Shown: positions 7,737 through 15,832, numbered from the stretch's first letter. The stretch: 38,724 bases of DNA from Desulfofundulus thermobenzoicus (GCF_009428905.1 NZ_WHYR01000033.1:1-38724), one strand, 5' to 3'. Translations and numbers: made by a program. Notes: generated by a model not told the origin, from the letters alone.

Positions 7737-9914
7737 TCAACCTTCAATGATTACCCGGGCCTTTTCCGTGGCACGCAGTACACCGCAATAGGTCCTGCCC
7801 TGTTTGCGGGTGAACTCCAGATCCACCTTTCCCGTGCCTGCGGACAGGTTGCAGATCTGAAGTTCCTGTATCCAGGGAGGCAGCAGGGGTGCCGATACCC
7901 GCACCTCCCCTCCCCGGCAGGAAATGCCCAGCAGGGTCTGCAGCAAAAGGGGCATGCTTCCCACCGCCCAGGCCTGGGGGTCGCAGGCGGTGGGGTAGTG
8001 GACCGGTCCTCCATCGTCGCGCCGGGTAAAGCCGCAAAAGACCTCCGGCAGCCGGTGGTAGGGAAAGGACATGGCCGCTTCATAAAGACCGGTGGCCAGC
8101 TTTTCCAGGGAATGGAACTGCCGGTAACAACGCAGCCCCAGGGCAATAATGGCATTGTCGTGGGGCCACACCGAGCCGTTATGGTAACTCATGGGATTAT
8201 AGGGCCCCATGGTTTTCCCCATGGTGCGGATTCCCCACCCGGAGTACATTTCAGTGGTAAAGAGGCGCCGGATCACCTTCAAAGCCAGCTCTTCGGGGAG
8301 GATGCCGGTAAAAAGGCAGTGTCCAGCATTGGAAACAATGGTCCTCACCGGATTTTTATCGCCGTCCAGGGCAAAGGCCGGATATTCTTCCTCTTCCATC
8401 CAGAAGGCCTGTAGAAATTTTTGTTTTAATTGCTCCGCTTCTTTTTCCAGATCCTGTGCCCATGCCGTATTTCCCAGGATCCGGCCCATTTCCGCCGCCC
8501 GTTTTAAAGCCAGATAATAATAGGCCTGCACTTCCACCAGAGCAATGGGCCCCCGGGGCAGGTTCCCCCGGGGGTCGATCACCCCGTCCCAGGAATCCTT
8601 CCAGCCCTGGTTGGTCAATCCCCGGGGCGACCGGACCGCATATTCAATAAATCCGTCCCCGTCCATATCCCCGTATTTCCGGCACCATTCCACCGCCCGG
8701 TAGAGGTTGGACGCCAGATCCGTAAGCAACTGTTCATCGCCGGTCCAGCGTAAGGTTTCAGAAAGCAGGATGATAAACCAGGGGGTGGCGTCCACCGTAC
8801 CGTAATAGGGTGTGTGGGGGATTTCGCCACAGGCCGCCAGCTCACCCCGGCGCAGCTCATGCAATATTTTCCCCGGCTGTTCATCCCGCCAGGGATTATC
8901 CTCCCGCCCCTGCAGGCGGGCCAGGAAATACAGGCTCTGGCGGGCAATCTGGGGGTTGATGATTAGTGCCTGCCATGAGGTGATCAATGCATCCCGGCCG
9001 AAGGGCGCTGCGTACCAGGGAATGCCGGCCTGGACAATGGTACCCAGATCCGGGTAGTGGGTGCTCAGGGCATAAAGATCGGTAACATTGCGGCGCAACA
9101 TATTGGCCAGAAAAAGATTGTCGCTATTAAAGGTGGTGCACTGTTCCTTCCACCGGCCATACAGGAAATAGGTTTTGCGTATGGCCCGGCTGAAGCCGGC
9201 CGGAATGGTTCCCTTGCCCCGGCCGGGTGGGGACGATGGTGTGTCTTCGCCGATAACAGGCTTTATTTGCATATACAGGTAAACCTTGCGCCCGGGAGGA
9301 AGGGAGAGGGAAAAACGAACAGTGGCCAGATTTCCTTTTACCTCCACGCCGTCGGGGTGGGGGGAAAAGGAAACCCGGGTGTACCGGGGAAGATTATCCC
9401 TTCCCCGGTAGCCAAAAATAACTCCCTCCCGGGTGATGGCCGGGGGAAGCATCTGCCCCCGTTGTTTGCGCTCAAATCCCCGCACTTCGAAAATATCCAG
9501 AAAATCCGCTCCCAGGGTGAACTGCAGCGAAATCATCACCGGCATGGGATTGAAATTGATTAACCGCAGGCGTTGAAACAACGCTTGATCCATCACCCGT
9601 AACGCCCGGAAGTGGAGGCTCTGGGCGGGGATGACATGATCGGTCCTGGTCAGGGCGCTGTTGGTCAGCTCGAACTGGGCGAAATGGCTGTCTTTGGTGG
9701 AAGACGAAAGAAATAAAAGATGGCCGTCTTCCAGATGGGTTTCCAGGCAGCTTAAAAAACGGGTGTCCCGGTAATAAAGGCCGAACCCCCCGGGGTGCTC
9801 ATGATTAACCTCCCCTTCGGGACCACAAATGAAAAAAAGTTCCCCTTCTTTAAGCACCTCCGGGGCCATGCAGGACTGGGTGATCAACCCCGGCGTCTGG
9901 GTAATATCGAGCAC
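7737..9914 (-). CDS. amylo-alpha-1,6-glucosidase / glycogen-debranching family protein
   Basis: The 725-aa protein has the two-part layout of COG3408 proteins. An N-terminal beta-rich domain (bGDE_N type, about residues 10-240, with GGFGLYYRDTRFLS) precedes a C-terminal (alpha/alpha)6 barrel over about 290-700 (PWYAAPFGRDALITSW, WKDSWDG, YHNGSVWPHDNA). Members hydrolyse alpha-1,6 branches in glycogen or act on related glucans; the exact substrate is not decided by sequence. It has no signal peptide and is probably cytoplasmic. GTG at 9914 follows AAGGGGGT at 6 bp, which is better than the longer in-frame start at 9992 inside the upstream gene. It is second in an operon with the GT4 gene, 37 bp downstream. 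Confidence 0.9.
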   Translation of the reverse strand: MLDITQTPGLITQSCMAPEVLKEGELFFICGPEGEVNHEHPGGFGLYYRDTRFLSCLETHLEDGHLLFLSSSTKDSHFAQFELTNSALTRTDHVIPAQSLHFRALRVMDQALFQRLRLINFNPMPVMISLQFTLGADFLDIFEVRGFERKQRGQMLPPAITREGVIFGYRGRDNLPRYTRVSFSPHPDGVEVKGNLATVRFSLSLPPGRKVYLYMQIKPVIGEDTPSSPPGRGKGTIPAGFSRAIRKTYFLYGRWKEQCTTFNSDNLFLANMLRRNVTDLYALSTHYPDLGTIVQAGIPWYAAPFGRDALITSWQALIINPQIARQSLYFLARLQGREDNPWRDEQPGKILHELRRGELAACGEIPHTPYYGTVDATPWFIILLSETLRWTGDEQLLTDLASNLYRAVEWCRKYGDMDGDGFIEYAVRSPRGLTNQGWKDSWDGVIDPRGNLPRGPIALVEVQAYYYLALKRAAEMGRILGNTAWAQDLEKEAEQLKQKFLQAFWMEEEEYPAFALDGDKNPVRTIVSNAGHCLFTGILPEELALKVIRRLFTTEMYSGWGIRTMGKTMGPYNPMSYHNGSVWPHDNAIIALGLRCYRQFHSLEKLATGLYEAAMSFPYHRLPEVFCGFTRRDDGGPVHYPTACDPQAWAVGSMPLLLQTLLGISCRGGEVRVSAPLLPPWIQELQICNLSAGTGKVDLEFTRKQGRTYCGVLRATEKARVIIEG

Positions 9915-9951
9915 CGTATTACCCCCTTGTTCAACTTGTGTTAGGACTCGC

Positions 9952-11151
9952 TCAGGCAATCTGCCTGTGCAGGCAACGGGCCAGGGTTGCACCGTAAACC
10001 TGCAGCGTCCGGGCGGTCATTATTTCCAGGGAGAAATTTTTCTCCACCATCTGCCGTCCCTTAAGACCCATCATCCGTGCCAGGTTGCGGTCCGCCAGCA
10101 GGCGGCGGCATCTGTCGGCCAGGGTTTCCGGGTCCTGCATGGGTATCACGTAGCCGTTTTCCCCATCTTGAACTACCTCGGGCATACCCCCGGCCCGGGT
10201 GACGATCATGGGCCGTCCGGTGGCCAGGGATTCCAGCATGGTCAGGCCAAAGGGCTCTTCGAAGCAGGATGGATAGATGCAAATTTCCGCCGCCCGGTAA
10301 ATCCAGGGCATTTCGTCCCAGGGAAAGAAACGGATCAAAACGTTGTTTTCCAGTTTCAGTTCGCGGATTAATCCCAGGATATAGGAAACTTCTTCCGGCT
10401 GACGGCCGTGCCAGTCCACGGTTTTTTTCGTGCCCGCCAGTACCAGCATGGCCCCGGGAAACTGCTCTTTAATCAGTTTTAAGGCCCGGATACTAATATG
10501 ACATCCTTTATCCAGGCTCATGCGCGCCGGATGGAAGATTACCCGCCTGCCCTTTAACTCCGGGTATTTGTCCAGAGCTTTTTCCCGCTCCGCTTCAGTG
10601 GGCGGGGTAAATCTCCCCAGGTCAATGCCATGGTGGACCACGGTAATTTTATCCTCCGGGTAACCGTCCCGGATCAGTTCCTGCTTGATATAATGGCTGA
10701 CGGAAATAACCGCATCCCAACCGGCAGCCCGGCGGCACATATCCTTCCACAGGGAATCGGTCCAGACATTATGTGCGGTCAGCACCAGGGGGATTCCCCG
10801 GCGGGATTTCACTTCCAGCAGGGCGTCCAGGTGTTCCGGGCTGAAATAGTGCATGTTGTGGGCGTGGATCAGATCCGGATGAGCTTGCTGGATAAAGTCA
10901 TCAATCAACTGGCGAATGTCCCCACTCCTGGCCCTGATGGTTTCCCGGTCCAGATTGTTCAAGTCCATCAGCGGGCTGCGCCGGATTTTGATCCCCCGCC
11001 AGGTGCAATACTCTTCATCTGCAGGGGACGAACCGGTGAGCAGGCTTACCTGGCAGCCGCTGCGCACCAGCTCCGGACACAGCATGGCCAGGTGGCTTTC
11101 CACCCCGCCGATAATGGGGGGGAAAGCCCAGTGCAACATGGCTATGCGCAC
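9952..11151 (-). CDS. GT4-family glycosyltransferase
   Basis: This 399-aa GT-B fold protein has an N-terminal PPIIGGVESHL motif, HAHNMHYF, the linker HPARMSLDKG, and the C-terminal donor-site motif CFEEPFGLTMLESLATGRP. These define a retaining GT4 enzyme using an activated sugar, but the donor and acceptor cannot be named. The GTG start at 11151 follows GGGAGGTG at 5 bp; the in-frame TTG at 11166 is inside that ribosome region. It leads the operon with the debranching enzyme and is next to the trehalose genes, so a role in glucan or compatible-solute synthesis is inferred. Its leader has a promoter at 11289-11318 and a hairpin at 11188-11209. Confidence 0.88.
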   Translation of the reverse strand: MRIAMLHWAFPPIIGGVESHLAMLCPELVRSGCQVSLLTGSSPADEEYCTWRGIKIRRSPLMDLNNLDRETIRARSGDIRQLIDDFIQQAHPDLIHAHNMHYFSPEHLDALLEVKSRRGIPLVLTAHNVWTDSLWKDMCRRAAGWDAVISVSHYIKQELIRDGYPEDKITVVHHGIDLGRFTPPTEAEREKALDKYPELKGRRVIFHPARMSLDKGCHISIRALKLIKEQFPGAMLVLAGTKKTVDWHGRQPEEVSYILGLIRELKLENNVLIRFFPWDEMPWIYRAAEICIYPSCFEEPFGLTMLESLATGRPMIVTRAGGMPEVVQDGENGYVIPMQDPETLADRCRRLLADRNLARMMGLKGRQMVEKNFSLEIMTARTLQVYGATLARCLHRQIA

Positions 11152-11187
11152 GCTGACACCTCCCAAAAAAGTAATAAAAATAGTTAA

Positions 11188-11209
11188 CCCGGCGGTTTTC
11201 CCTGCCGGG
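11188..11209 (-). terminator. leader hairpin before the GT4 gene (candidate attenuator)
   Basis: CCCGGC and GCCGGG pair across a 10-nt loop. On the minus strand the stem is followed by TTAACTATTTTTATT and then the GT4 ribosome site. It lies downstream of the promoter at 11289-11318, so it sits in the leader of the GT4 operon and does not follow ylbJ directly, which has its own hairpin. It could be an attenuator or a backup terminator. Confidence 0.5.
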
Positions 11210-11288
11210 TTTATTTATATGCTTTCGTGTTTTCCGGCAGAAGATACCTCCCACCCGTTCACCAAAGCCATATATTTCTATTAAAAAT

Positions 11289-11318
11289 ATTATAAACAAT
11301 CATTGGTCGCTTTGTCAA
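11289..11318 (-). promoter_or_regulatory. sigma-A promoter of the GT4-glucosidase operon
   Basis: Minus-strand TTGACA (11318-11313), 18-bp spacer, TATAAT (11294-11289): both hexamers match the consensus fully. Predicted start of transcription is near 11282, giving a leader of about 130 nt before the GT4 start codon. Confidence 0.8.
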
Positions 11319-11347
11319 TAATATCAACCGATCTGTCCGCACGCCAG

Positions 11348-11370
11348 AAAAAGCACATGTCCTGTGCTTT
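11348..11370 (-). terminator. rho-independent terminator of ylbJ
   Basis: AAAGCACA and TGTGCTTT form a perfect 8-bp stem over a 5-nt loop, and on the minus strand the stem runs into TTTTTCTGG. It lies about 57 bp after the ylbJ stop codon. Confidence 0.65.
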
Positions 11371-11426
11371 CCCGGCCTCGTTTCCTTTTTTGTCCCCCGG
11401 CGGCCTGCAGGCGGTCCATCCCATTT

Positions 11427-12668
11427 TTAGCCCCGGTGGGGCGGTCCGATAATAAACAGACGAACACGGCCAAGGATGACCACCAGTGCGGCCAGTAGAA
11501 TGATGGCGGCCAGGAAGAAAAGGAACATGAACAGGGGTAAATGGGTGATGGTCCAGAGGGAAATTTCTTCCCCGGCCCCGGTCGCCGGAGCGAAAACCGG
11601 CCGAACAACGGCCCTGGCCAGGGGGGTGGCGGGACCGAAGAGAATGGCGGTATAAATTGCCGCCAGAATGGCGTGGGCCACCCTGGACAGGACAAAAGGC
11701 GCCATGCGGATATCGGTGCCGGCAATCATGCTGGCAGCCTGGGCCTGCACCGAAAATCCGCTCCAGGCCAGGATCATGGCCACAGCCACCAGCCGGTGGG
11801 CCAGGGGGGCGGCTGCCTCCGCGGCCATTTTGGTGCCCGTGGTCATTTCAAAAAGGCCGCTGGCCAGAGCCGGCAGCACATTCGGAGAAAGCCCCAGGGG
11901 AAGGAAAAGGGCTCCCAATCCCCGGGCCAGCATTTCGATAAAACCGGCTTCAGCCAGAAGGCGAATAATCACGGCAAAAAGAATGATAAAACCGCCGATG
12001 TTTAAAAGGTTATTGATGGCATTCTTAACCGCATCTCCGATGATCTGGCCCAGGGTGCGGTTGTCCTGACGTTGTCTTGCAAACATTTCACCAAAGGCCC
12101 GTTTAACGATATGACCTGTGGCCGCCGGTGGGGGGATGAACTCCCGGTCACAGCGCCCGTAGAAGCGCATGAACAGGCCTACGGTCAGGTTGGACAGGTA
12201 ATGGGCGCCGGCCACAAGGGGCCCCAGGGCGGGATCGTGGAACATGCCCACGGCCACCGCCACCAGCATGAACAGGGGGCTGGAATTGCTGGTAAAAGAC
12301 ATCAGCCTTTCGGCCTCGATGCGTGTACAAAGTCGCTGCTCCCGCAGGCGGGCGGTAACCATGGCTCCGATGGGGTAGCCGCTGGTGTAACCGATGGCCA
12401 GCACAAAGGAACCGGCACCGGGTACGTTAAACAGGGGGCGCATCACCGGTTCTAAAAGAATGCCCATGAAGTGCACCACACCAAAATTCATTAAAAGCTC
12501 CGAAACAATGAAAAAGGGGAGCAGGGAAGGAAATACTATATTCCACCACGCGGATAAACCGAAAACCGCACCTTCATATACGGTTTTCGGCCGGGCAATC
12601 ATGCTGAAAACGAATAAAAGGGCACAGGCTGTCCAAAAAAGGCGGATGGTATCCCTGCGATGGAGCAT
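11427..12668 (-). CDS. ylbJ: sporulation integral membrane protein YlbJ
   Basis: This 413-aa polytopic membrane protein shows about eight hydrophobic segments and the Gate-type domain shared with SpmA/SpmB. Motifs such as FPSLLPFFIVSELL, SGYPIGAMVTARL, SFTSNSSPLF and LAWSGFSVQAQ match YlbJ as I remember it. In Bacillus subtilis YlbJ is needed for normal spore formation and is made in the mother cell under sigma-E. ATG at 12668 follows AGGTGGTG. A hairpin terminator follows the gene. I could not identify a convincing sigma-E promoter in the 323-bp divergent gap to the ferredoxin gene. Confidence 0.93.
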   Translation of the reverse strand: MLHRRDTIRLFWTACALLFVFSMIARPKTVYEGAVFGLSAWWNIVFPSLLPFFIVSELLMNFGVVHFMGILLEPVMRPLFNVPGAGSFVLAIGYTSGYPIGAMVTARLREQRLCTRIEAERLMSFTSNSSPLFMLVAVAVGMFHDPALGPLVAGAHYLSNLTVGLFMRFYGRCDREFIPPPAATGHIVKRAFGEMFARQRQDNRTLGQIIGDAVKNAINNLLNIGGFIILFAVIIRLLAEAGFIEMLARGLGALFLPLGLSPNVLPALASGLFEMTTGTKMAAEAAAPLAHRLVAVAMILAWSGFSVQAQAASMIAGTDIRMAPFVLSRVAHAILAAIYTAILFGPATPLARAVVRPVFAPATGAGEEISLWTITHLPLFMFLFFLAAIILLAALVVILGRVRLFIIGPPHRG

Positions 12669-12890
12669 TTTTCACCACCTGCCGGTAAAATGGGGTACAC
12701 GGCCGGGCCCTGCCAGGTAAAGTTGCCTGTTGTTTTGTGGATGCCATTGACATTCGATTCGTTGGCCGGATATGTGCCGGTATGGTCTGATTTATCCAGG
12801 AACGGGCCGGAAAACTCTTTGTTAAAGTTATGAGACTTGCCAAACAGTGCTTCTTTTGATATATATGGAAAAAGAATGGTTATTAGACTA

Positions 12891-12906
12891 TGTGATGATT
12901 ATCACA
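12891..12906. promoter_or_regulatory. perfect CRP/FNR-family binding site
   Basis: TGTGATGATTATCACA is an exact TGTGA-N6-TCACA palindrome. It is centred about 64.5 bp upstream of the predicted transcription start of the ferredoxin gene (-10 TATGAT at 12951-12956, poor -35), a typical class I activator distance. The other side leads to ylbJ, 223 bp away. Which CRP/FNR-type protein binds is unknown. The remainder of this 323-bp gap holds nothing else I recognise. Confidence 0.75.
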
Positions 12907-12950
12907 TTTCTGCCGGGATCAGGCGCACAGAGCCTTCATTTCTTTTGGGC

Positions 12951-12956
12951 TATGAT
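12951..12956 (+). promoter_or_regulatory. -10 element of the ferredoxin promoter
   Basis: TATGAT lies 36 bp before the start codon. The sequence 17 bp upstream (CAGAGC) is a poor -35, as expected of a promoter that depends on an activator such as one bound at 12891-12906. Confidence 0.5.
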
Positions 12957-12991
12957 ATACACAAATATAAGGAGCTTTAAAGGAGGAGTGG

Positions 12992-13372
12992 ATGATGCCC
13001 AAACGTCAAATCGTACGGATAGATGAAGAAAAATGCACCGGGTGCGGCCTGTGCGTGAGCCCCTGCGCCGAGGGGGCCATTCAAATTGTGGACGGTAAGG
13101 CAAAGGTGGTCAGGGAAGAGCTTTGTGACGGTGCCGGTTTCTGTATCGGCGTTTGCCCGGTGGGTGCTCTGACCATCGAAGAAAGGGAAGCGCCGGCCTT
13201 TTCCGAGGAAGCGGTGCACGAGCATATGAAAAATCGCGGTAAAACCTACATCACCCAGACCTGCTTCCGTTGCGGCGGCAGCGAGGACCGGGTTTACCTG
13301 ATGCCCTGCCGTTACCAGGGGGAGAGCCTATGGGTATGCACCCGCTGCCTGCCTGCATTGATTCACGGTTAA
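12992..13372 (+). CDS. 4Fe-4S ferredoxin-domain protein with C-terminal cysteine cluster
   Basis: The 126-aa protein begins with two ferredoxin motifs. The first, CTGCGLCVSPC, has all four cysteines but Ala in place of the usual Pro. The second, CDGAGFCIGVCP, has Ala where the second Cys is normally found, so it may hold a 3Fe-4S cluster or a 4Fe-4S cluster with another ligand. A C-terminal segment (CFRCGG, then PCRY and CTRC) looks like a zinc ribbon. Such proteins act as small electron carriers or modules in anaerobes; the partner is unknown. ATG at 12992 follows AAAGGAGGAG, and a second ATG comes next. Control by a CRP/FNR-type activator is suggested by the upstream palindrome. Confidence 0.9.
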   Translation: MMPKRQIVRIDEEKCTGCGLCVSPCAEGAIQIVDGKAKVVREELCDGAGFCIGVCPVGALTIEEREAPAFSEEAVHEHMKNRGKTYITQTCFRCGGSEDRVYLMPCRYQGESLWVCTRCLPALIHG

Positions 13373-13740
13373 TAACCCGGATGGGGGCACTGTTCCGGCA
13401 AAACAAGCCGGCTGGTTTGGCCGGGCCTGCGGCGTCGGGACACCCATAATGTCTTTTTGGCGTTACTTGCCGCCGGGCATGAAAGCGAGCGCGTGTGAAA
13501 CGGCAGGCAATTCTCAATTGCCGGATAGCCGGGGTAATTGTAAGGGGCGAACCCCACCCCGCAGGCAAGCACATCGTCCGGCGACCTTTATAATCCACAT
13601 GCAAATTGGGGAATTATATGGGCAACTAAAGCAGATGCGACTTCTCAGTGAAGTCGCATCTTCATTTACATATACATATGGTACCTGAGTACCAGCAGGA
13701 TTCACAGGCTACCCTGTCGAAGAGAAATGTTAAAACCGGG
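13373..13740. other. 368-bp gene-free interval with several small hairpins
   Basis: No convincing gene is present. Small inverted repeats include GGCAATT/AATTGCC (13506-13522) and GGGG-CGAA-CCCC near 13544-13555. A perfect TATAAT sits at 13589-13594 but with a poor -35, and a strong hairpin ends at 13660. A small RNA of about 60 nt from the TATAAT to the hairpin is possible but not shown. No known riboswitch was recognised. Confidence 0.35.
13634..13660. terminator. perfect 11-bp hairpin
   Basis: GATGCGACTTC pairs fully with GAAGTCGCATC over a TCAGT loop. TTCATTT follows on the plus strand. It lies between the ferredoxin gene and the convergent small minus-strand gene, so it may serve either side as a terminator, though the U tract is short. 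Confidence 0.55.
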
Positions 13741-13935
13741 TTAACGGGAATGAATACAGTGGCACTTGATGCATTTGCCCTTGGAACCCTTGAAGAGATC
13801 CCGGAACAACTGATCCAGTTCGGCATGCGTCAAACGAATTAGCCCTTCGGGGTTGGCCAGGACATTGTTCACAAACAAACGGATGTAGGCGTGTTCTCTA
13901 GTTTCCACCACGACTACCAGTTTATATTCATTCAC
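13741..13935 (-). CDS. small hypothetical protein with C-terminal CxxCxC
   Basis: The 64-aa product starts with an amphipathic segment (EYKLVVVVETREHAYIRLFV), has a helical middle (LTHAELDQLFRDLF) and ends in KCIKCHCIHS, a Cys-rich tail that could bind a metal. I do not recognise the family. ATG at 13935 has a GGGGTGGTCACCGGTGA leader that contains a weak ribosome site. It is divergent from the phosphoesterase gene with 80 bp between them. The amino-acid pattern looks protein-like rather than random, but it could still be a chance frame. Confidence 0.6.
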   Translation of the reverse strand: MNEYKLVVVVETREHAYIRLFVNNVLANPEGLIRLTHAELDQLFRDLFKGSKGKCIKCHCIHSR

Positions 13936-14015
13936 CGGTGACCACCCCCTTACCCTTTGATCTCGCCCGGCCGTTGGTGTTGTTATCCGGGCATGGATGG
14001 GGAGAGTGAAACTTG

Positions 14016-14750
14016 ATGAAAATATATGCCATCAGCGATCTGCATTTGTCCTTTTCCTGCCCACCCGATCCGGCCAACTGGACATCCTGCCCGGAATATA
14101 AACCCATGGCGGAAGTGGATAAATCCTGGACGGGCCATGCCCCCAGAATTTATGAAAACTGGTTACGCACTGTCAGTAATGATGACGTGGTACTGGTGGC
14201 AGGGGACATTTCCTGGGCCATGCGGTTGGAAGAAGCCATGCCCGACCTGCACTTTTTAAGCCTCCTTCCCGGGCTGGTGGTGGCCGTGCAGGGAAATCAC
14301 GATTACTGGTGGCAGAGCATCTCCCGGATACGGGCGGTGGCTCCACCCAATATGCGCTTTATTCAAAACGATCATGTGCGCCTGAACGACCTGGTTATTT
14401 GTGGTACCCGGGGCTGGTTGTGTCCCAATGGTGCCTATTTCAAGGAAGAGGACATGAAGATCTATAACCGGGAACTTCTACGCCTGCGCAACTCCCTGAA
14501 TAGCGTGAAAGGGTCTGCGGCGGAAATCCTGGTGATAATGCATTATATGCCGACCAATGAAAAGCACGATTACAGCGGATTTATCGAGATATTTCAGGAG
14601 TACGGTATAAGACACGTAATCTACGGACACCTGCATGCCCGGGCCTGCCGCTACCGTCTGCCCGACCAGGCCTGGGGGGTGAATTTTCACCTGACCAGTG
14701 CCGATTACTTATCTTTCACGCCGCGTTTAATTATGGAATGGCCTTCTTGA
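14016..14750 (+). CDS. metallophosphoesterase (COG1768-type phosphohydrolase)
   Basis: The 244-aa protein has the calcineurin-like set of metal-binding motifs: DLH near residue 8, GDISWA (GD-x), GNHDYWW (GNHD), MHY and finally GHLHAR (GHxH). These bind two metal ions and hydrolyse phosphoesters. The substrate is unknown. ATG at 14016 follows GGGGAGAG at about 9 bp; a TTG immediately before it gives a longer variant by one residue. The 3' end overlaps the convergent zinc-finger gene by 46 bp. Confidence 0.9.
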   Translation: MKIYAISDLHLSFSCPPDPANWTSCPEYKPMAEVDKSWTGHAPRIYENWLRTVSNDDVVLVAGDISWAMRLEEAMPDLHFLSLLPGLVVAVQGNHDYWWQSISRIRAVAPPNMRFIQNDHVRLNDLVICGTRGWLCPNGAYFKEEDMKIYNRELLRLRNSLNSVKGSAAEILVIMHYMPTNEKHDYSGFIEIFQEYGIRHVIYGHLHARACRYRLPDQAWGVNFHLTSADYLSFTPRLIMEWPS

Positions 14751-15595
14751 AAAAAGACACGTCCATTTATTGCCGGTTGGCAGCAATCCATATGGCCGGT
14801 GAGGAGCTTATCCCCGGCGTAGCCGTAAAAAGCTGTTTCTCCGGCCGGGATGATCCGGTCGCACCAGTGGCAGGGCGAGTCCACCCGGCAGGGAATGATT
14901 ATGCCGCGTACTTCTCCGTCCGCCCATTGCGCGCTCCCGGTAAGCAGCTTGTTTTTCAATGGTCTGACCGGCGAGCAGGAAGGATGGTAATAATGGCGTA
15001 TGCGTTTTCCTTCCCGGGTAGCCCGGTATTCCACCATTGGTGTAAAAGGAAGAATGGGTTTCCGGCAGGTGCTGCACCGGCGTGTCCGGGCGTAGTTGCT
15101 TTTCAAAGTGTAGCGGGTCTCCACCGGTTTCTGTCTTACCTCGCGATCCTTTAAAAAACGCTGCGGTTCCGGTTGTTGCATAACCCATTTTTCCACCTGG
15201 CGGTAAAAATCCCGGTAATTACGCTCCACCAGGTGTATCTGCCGGGGGAAGCCGGCGGCCGTAATCTGCCGTTGAAACTCATCCTCGGCTATATCATGGG
15301 CCAGTCCTTCCATCCGGGCGTATTCCCAATTATACCCTTTTTCAGTCAACCAGCGGTGAAAGGCATGGAAAATATTTCCCGAGCAAACCAGAATCCGGTC
15401 CTCCCGGCTGACTCCGGCTCTGTACATTAAATCAATCATCAAGCGCAAAACCACTTCTTCCAGGCTTTCTCTGGTATTCCAGGTGAGGGGAACCCGGGCC
15501 ACATATTTTTTCAATGGATTTTCGCATACCAGCACCACTACTTCCGAGAAGGCCCGGCAGCCGCCCCCGGCATCTTCCACGAACCAGACTTTCAC
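14705..15595 (-). CDS. unknown protein with two CCHC treble-clef-like zinc fingers
   Basis: The product is 296 aa and I do not recognise its family. The N-terminal 120 residues look like a mixed alpha/beta domain (VKVWFVEDAGGG, ILVCSGNIFHAFHRWL). Two similar metal sites follow: CSTC with HPSC near residues 175-205, and CHWC with HMDCC near 240-270. Both have the Cys-Cys-His-Cys pattern of treble-clef or PARP-like fingers, suggesting nucleic-acid or protein binding. GTG at 15595 follows AAAGGAG at 10 bp. The ATG at 15616 (303 aa) has a weaker AAGG and remains an alternative. It overlaps the convergent phosphoesterase gene by 46 bp. Confidence 0.8.
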   Translation of the reverse strand: MKVWFVEDAGGGCRAFSEVVVLVCENPLKKYVARVPLTWNTRESLEEVVLRLMIDLMYRAGVSREDRILVCSGNIFHAFHRWLTEKGYNWEYARMEGLAHDIAEDEFQRQITAAGFPRQIHLVERNYRDFYRQVEKWVMQQPEPQRFLKDREVRQKPVETRYTLKSNYARTRRCSTCRKPILPFTPMVEYRATREGKRIRHYYHPSCSPVRPLKNKLLTGSAQWADGEVRGIIIPCRVDSPCHWCDRIIPAGETAFYGYAGDKLLTGHMDCCQPAINGRVFFQEGHSIIKRGVKDK

Positions 15596-15832
15596 AGTTG
15601 TTATGCTCCTTTCCATCCGGTCAACCTTATATTCGCAGTTGTCCAGAAATTTTCCTGCTTGCAGGTAATGAAACGGTCTAAGGCTGTGACAATACCAAAA
15701 ATTCTATTTGCCGGGATGAGCAGGAGTTTGCCCTTTTATATCTAAATATAAGCTAAAAAGAAAAGTATTTAAAGCAGCGGGAATACGAATTATTATGTGG
15801 GGCCTTGGGGTAAATTTAGGGAGGGGTTAAAA

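Noticed and set aside
11188..11282. GEMM-I (c-di-GMP) riboswitch in the GT4 leader
   Set aside because: The conserved GGCAAACC and CGCAAAG parts are missing; only a GCCGGGTT resemblance remains.
12669..12850. Sigma-E promoter for ylbJ
   Set aside because: A CATATCC near 12770 on the minus strand resembles a -10 but lacks the full consensus and a proper -35.
13449..13688. 79-codon open frame in the plus strand
   Set aside because: No ribosome site, odd composition, and it crosses the perfect hairpin at 13634-13660.
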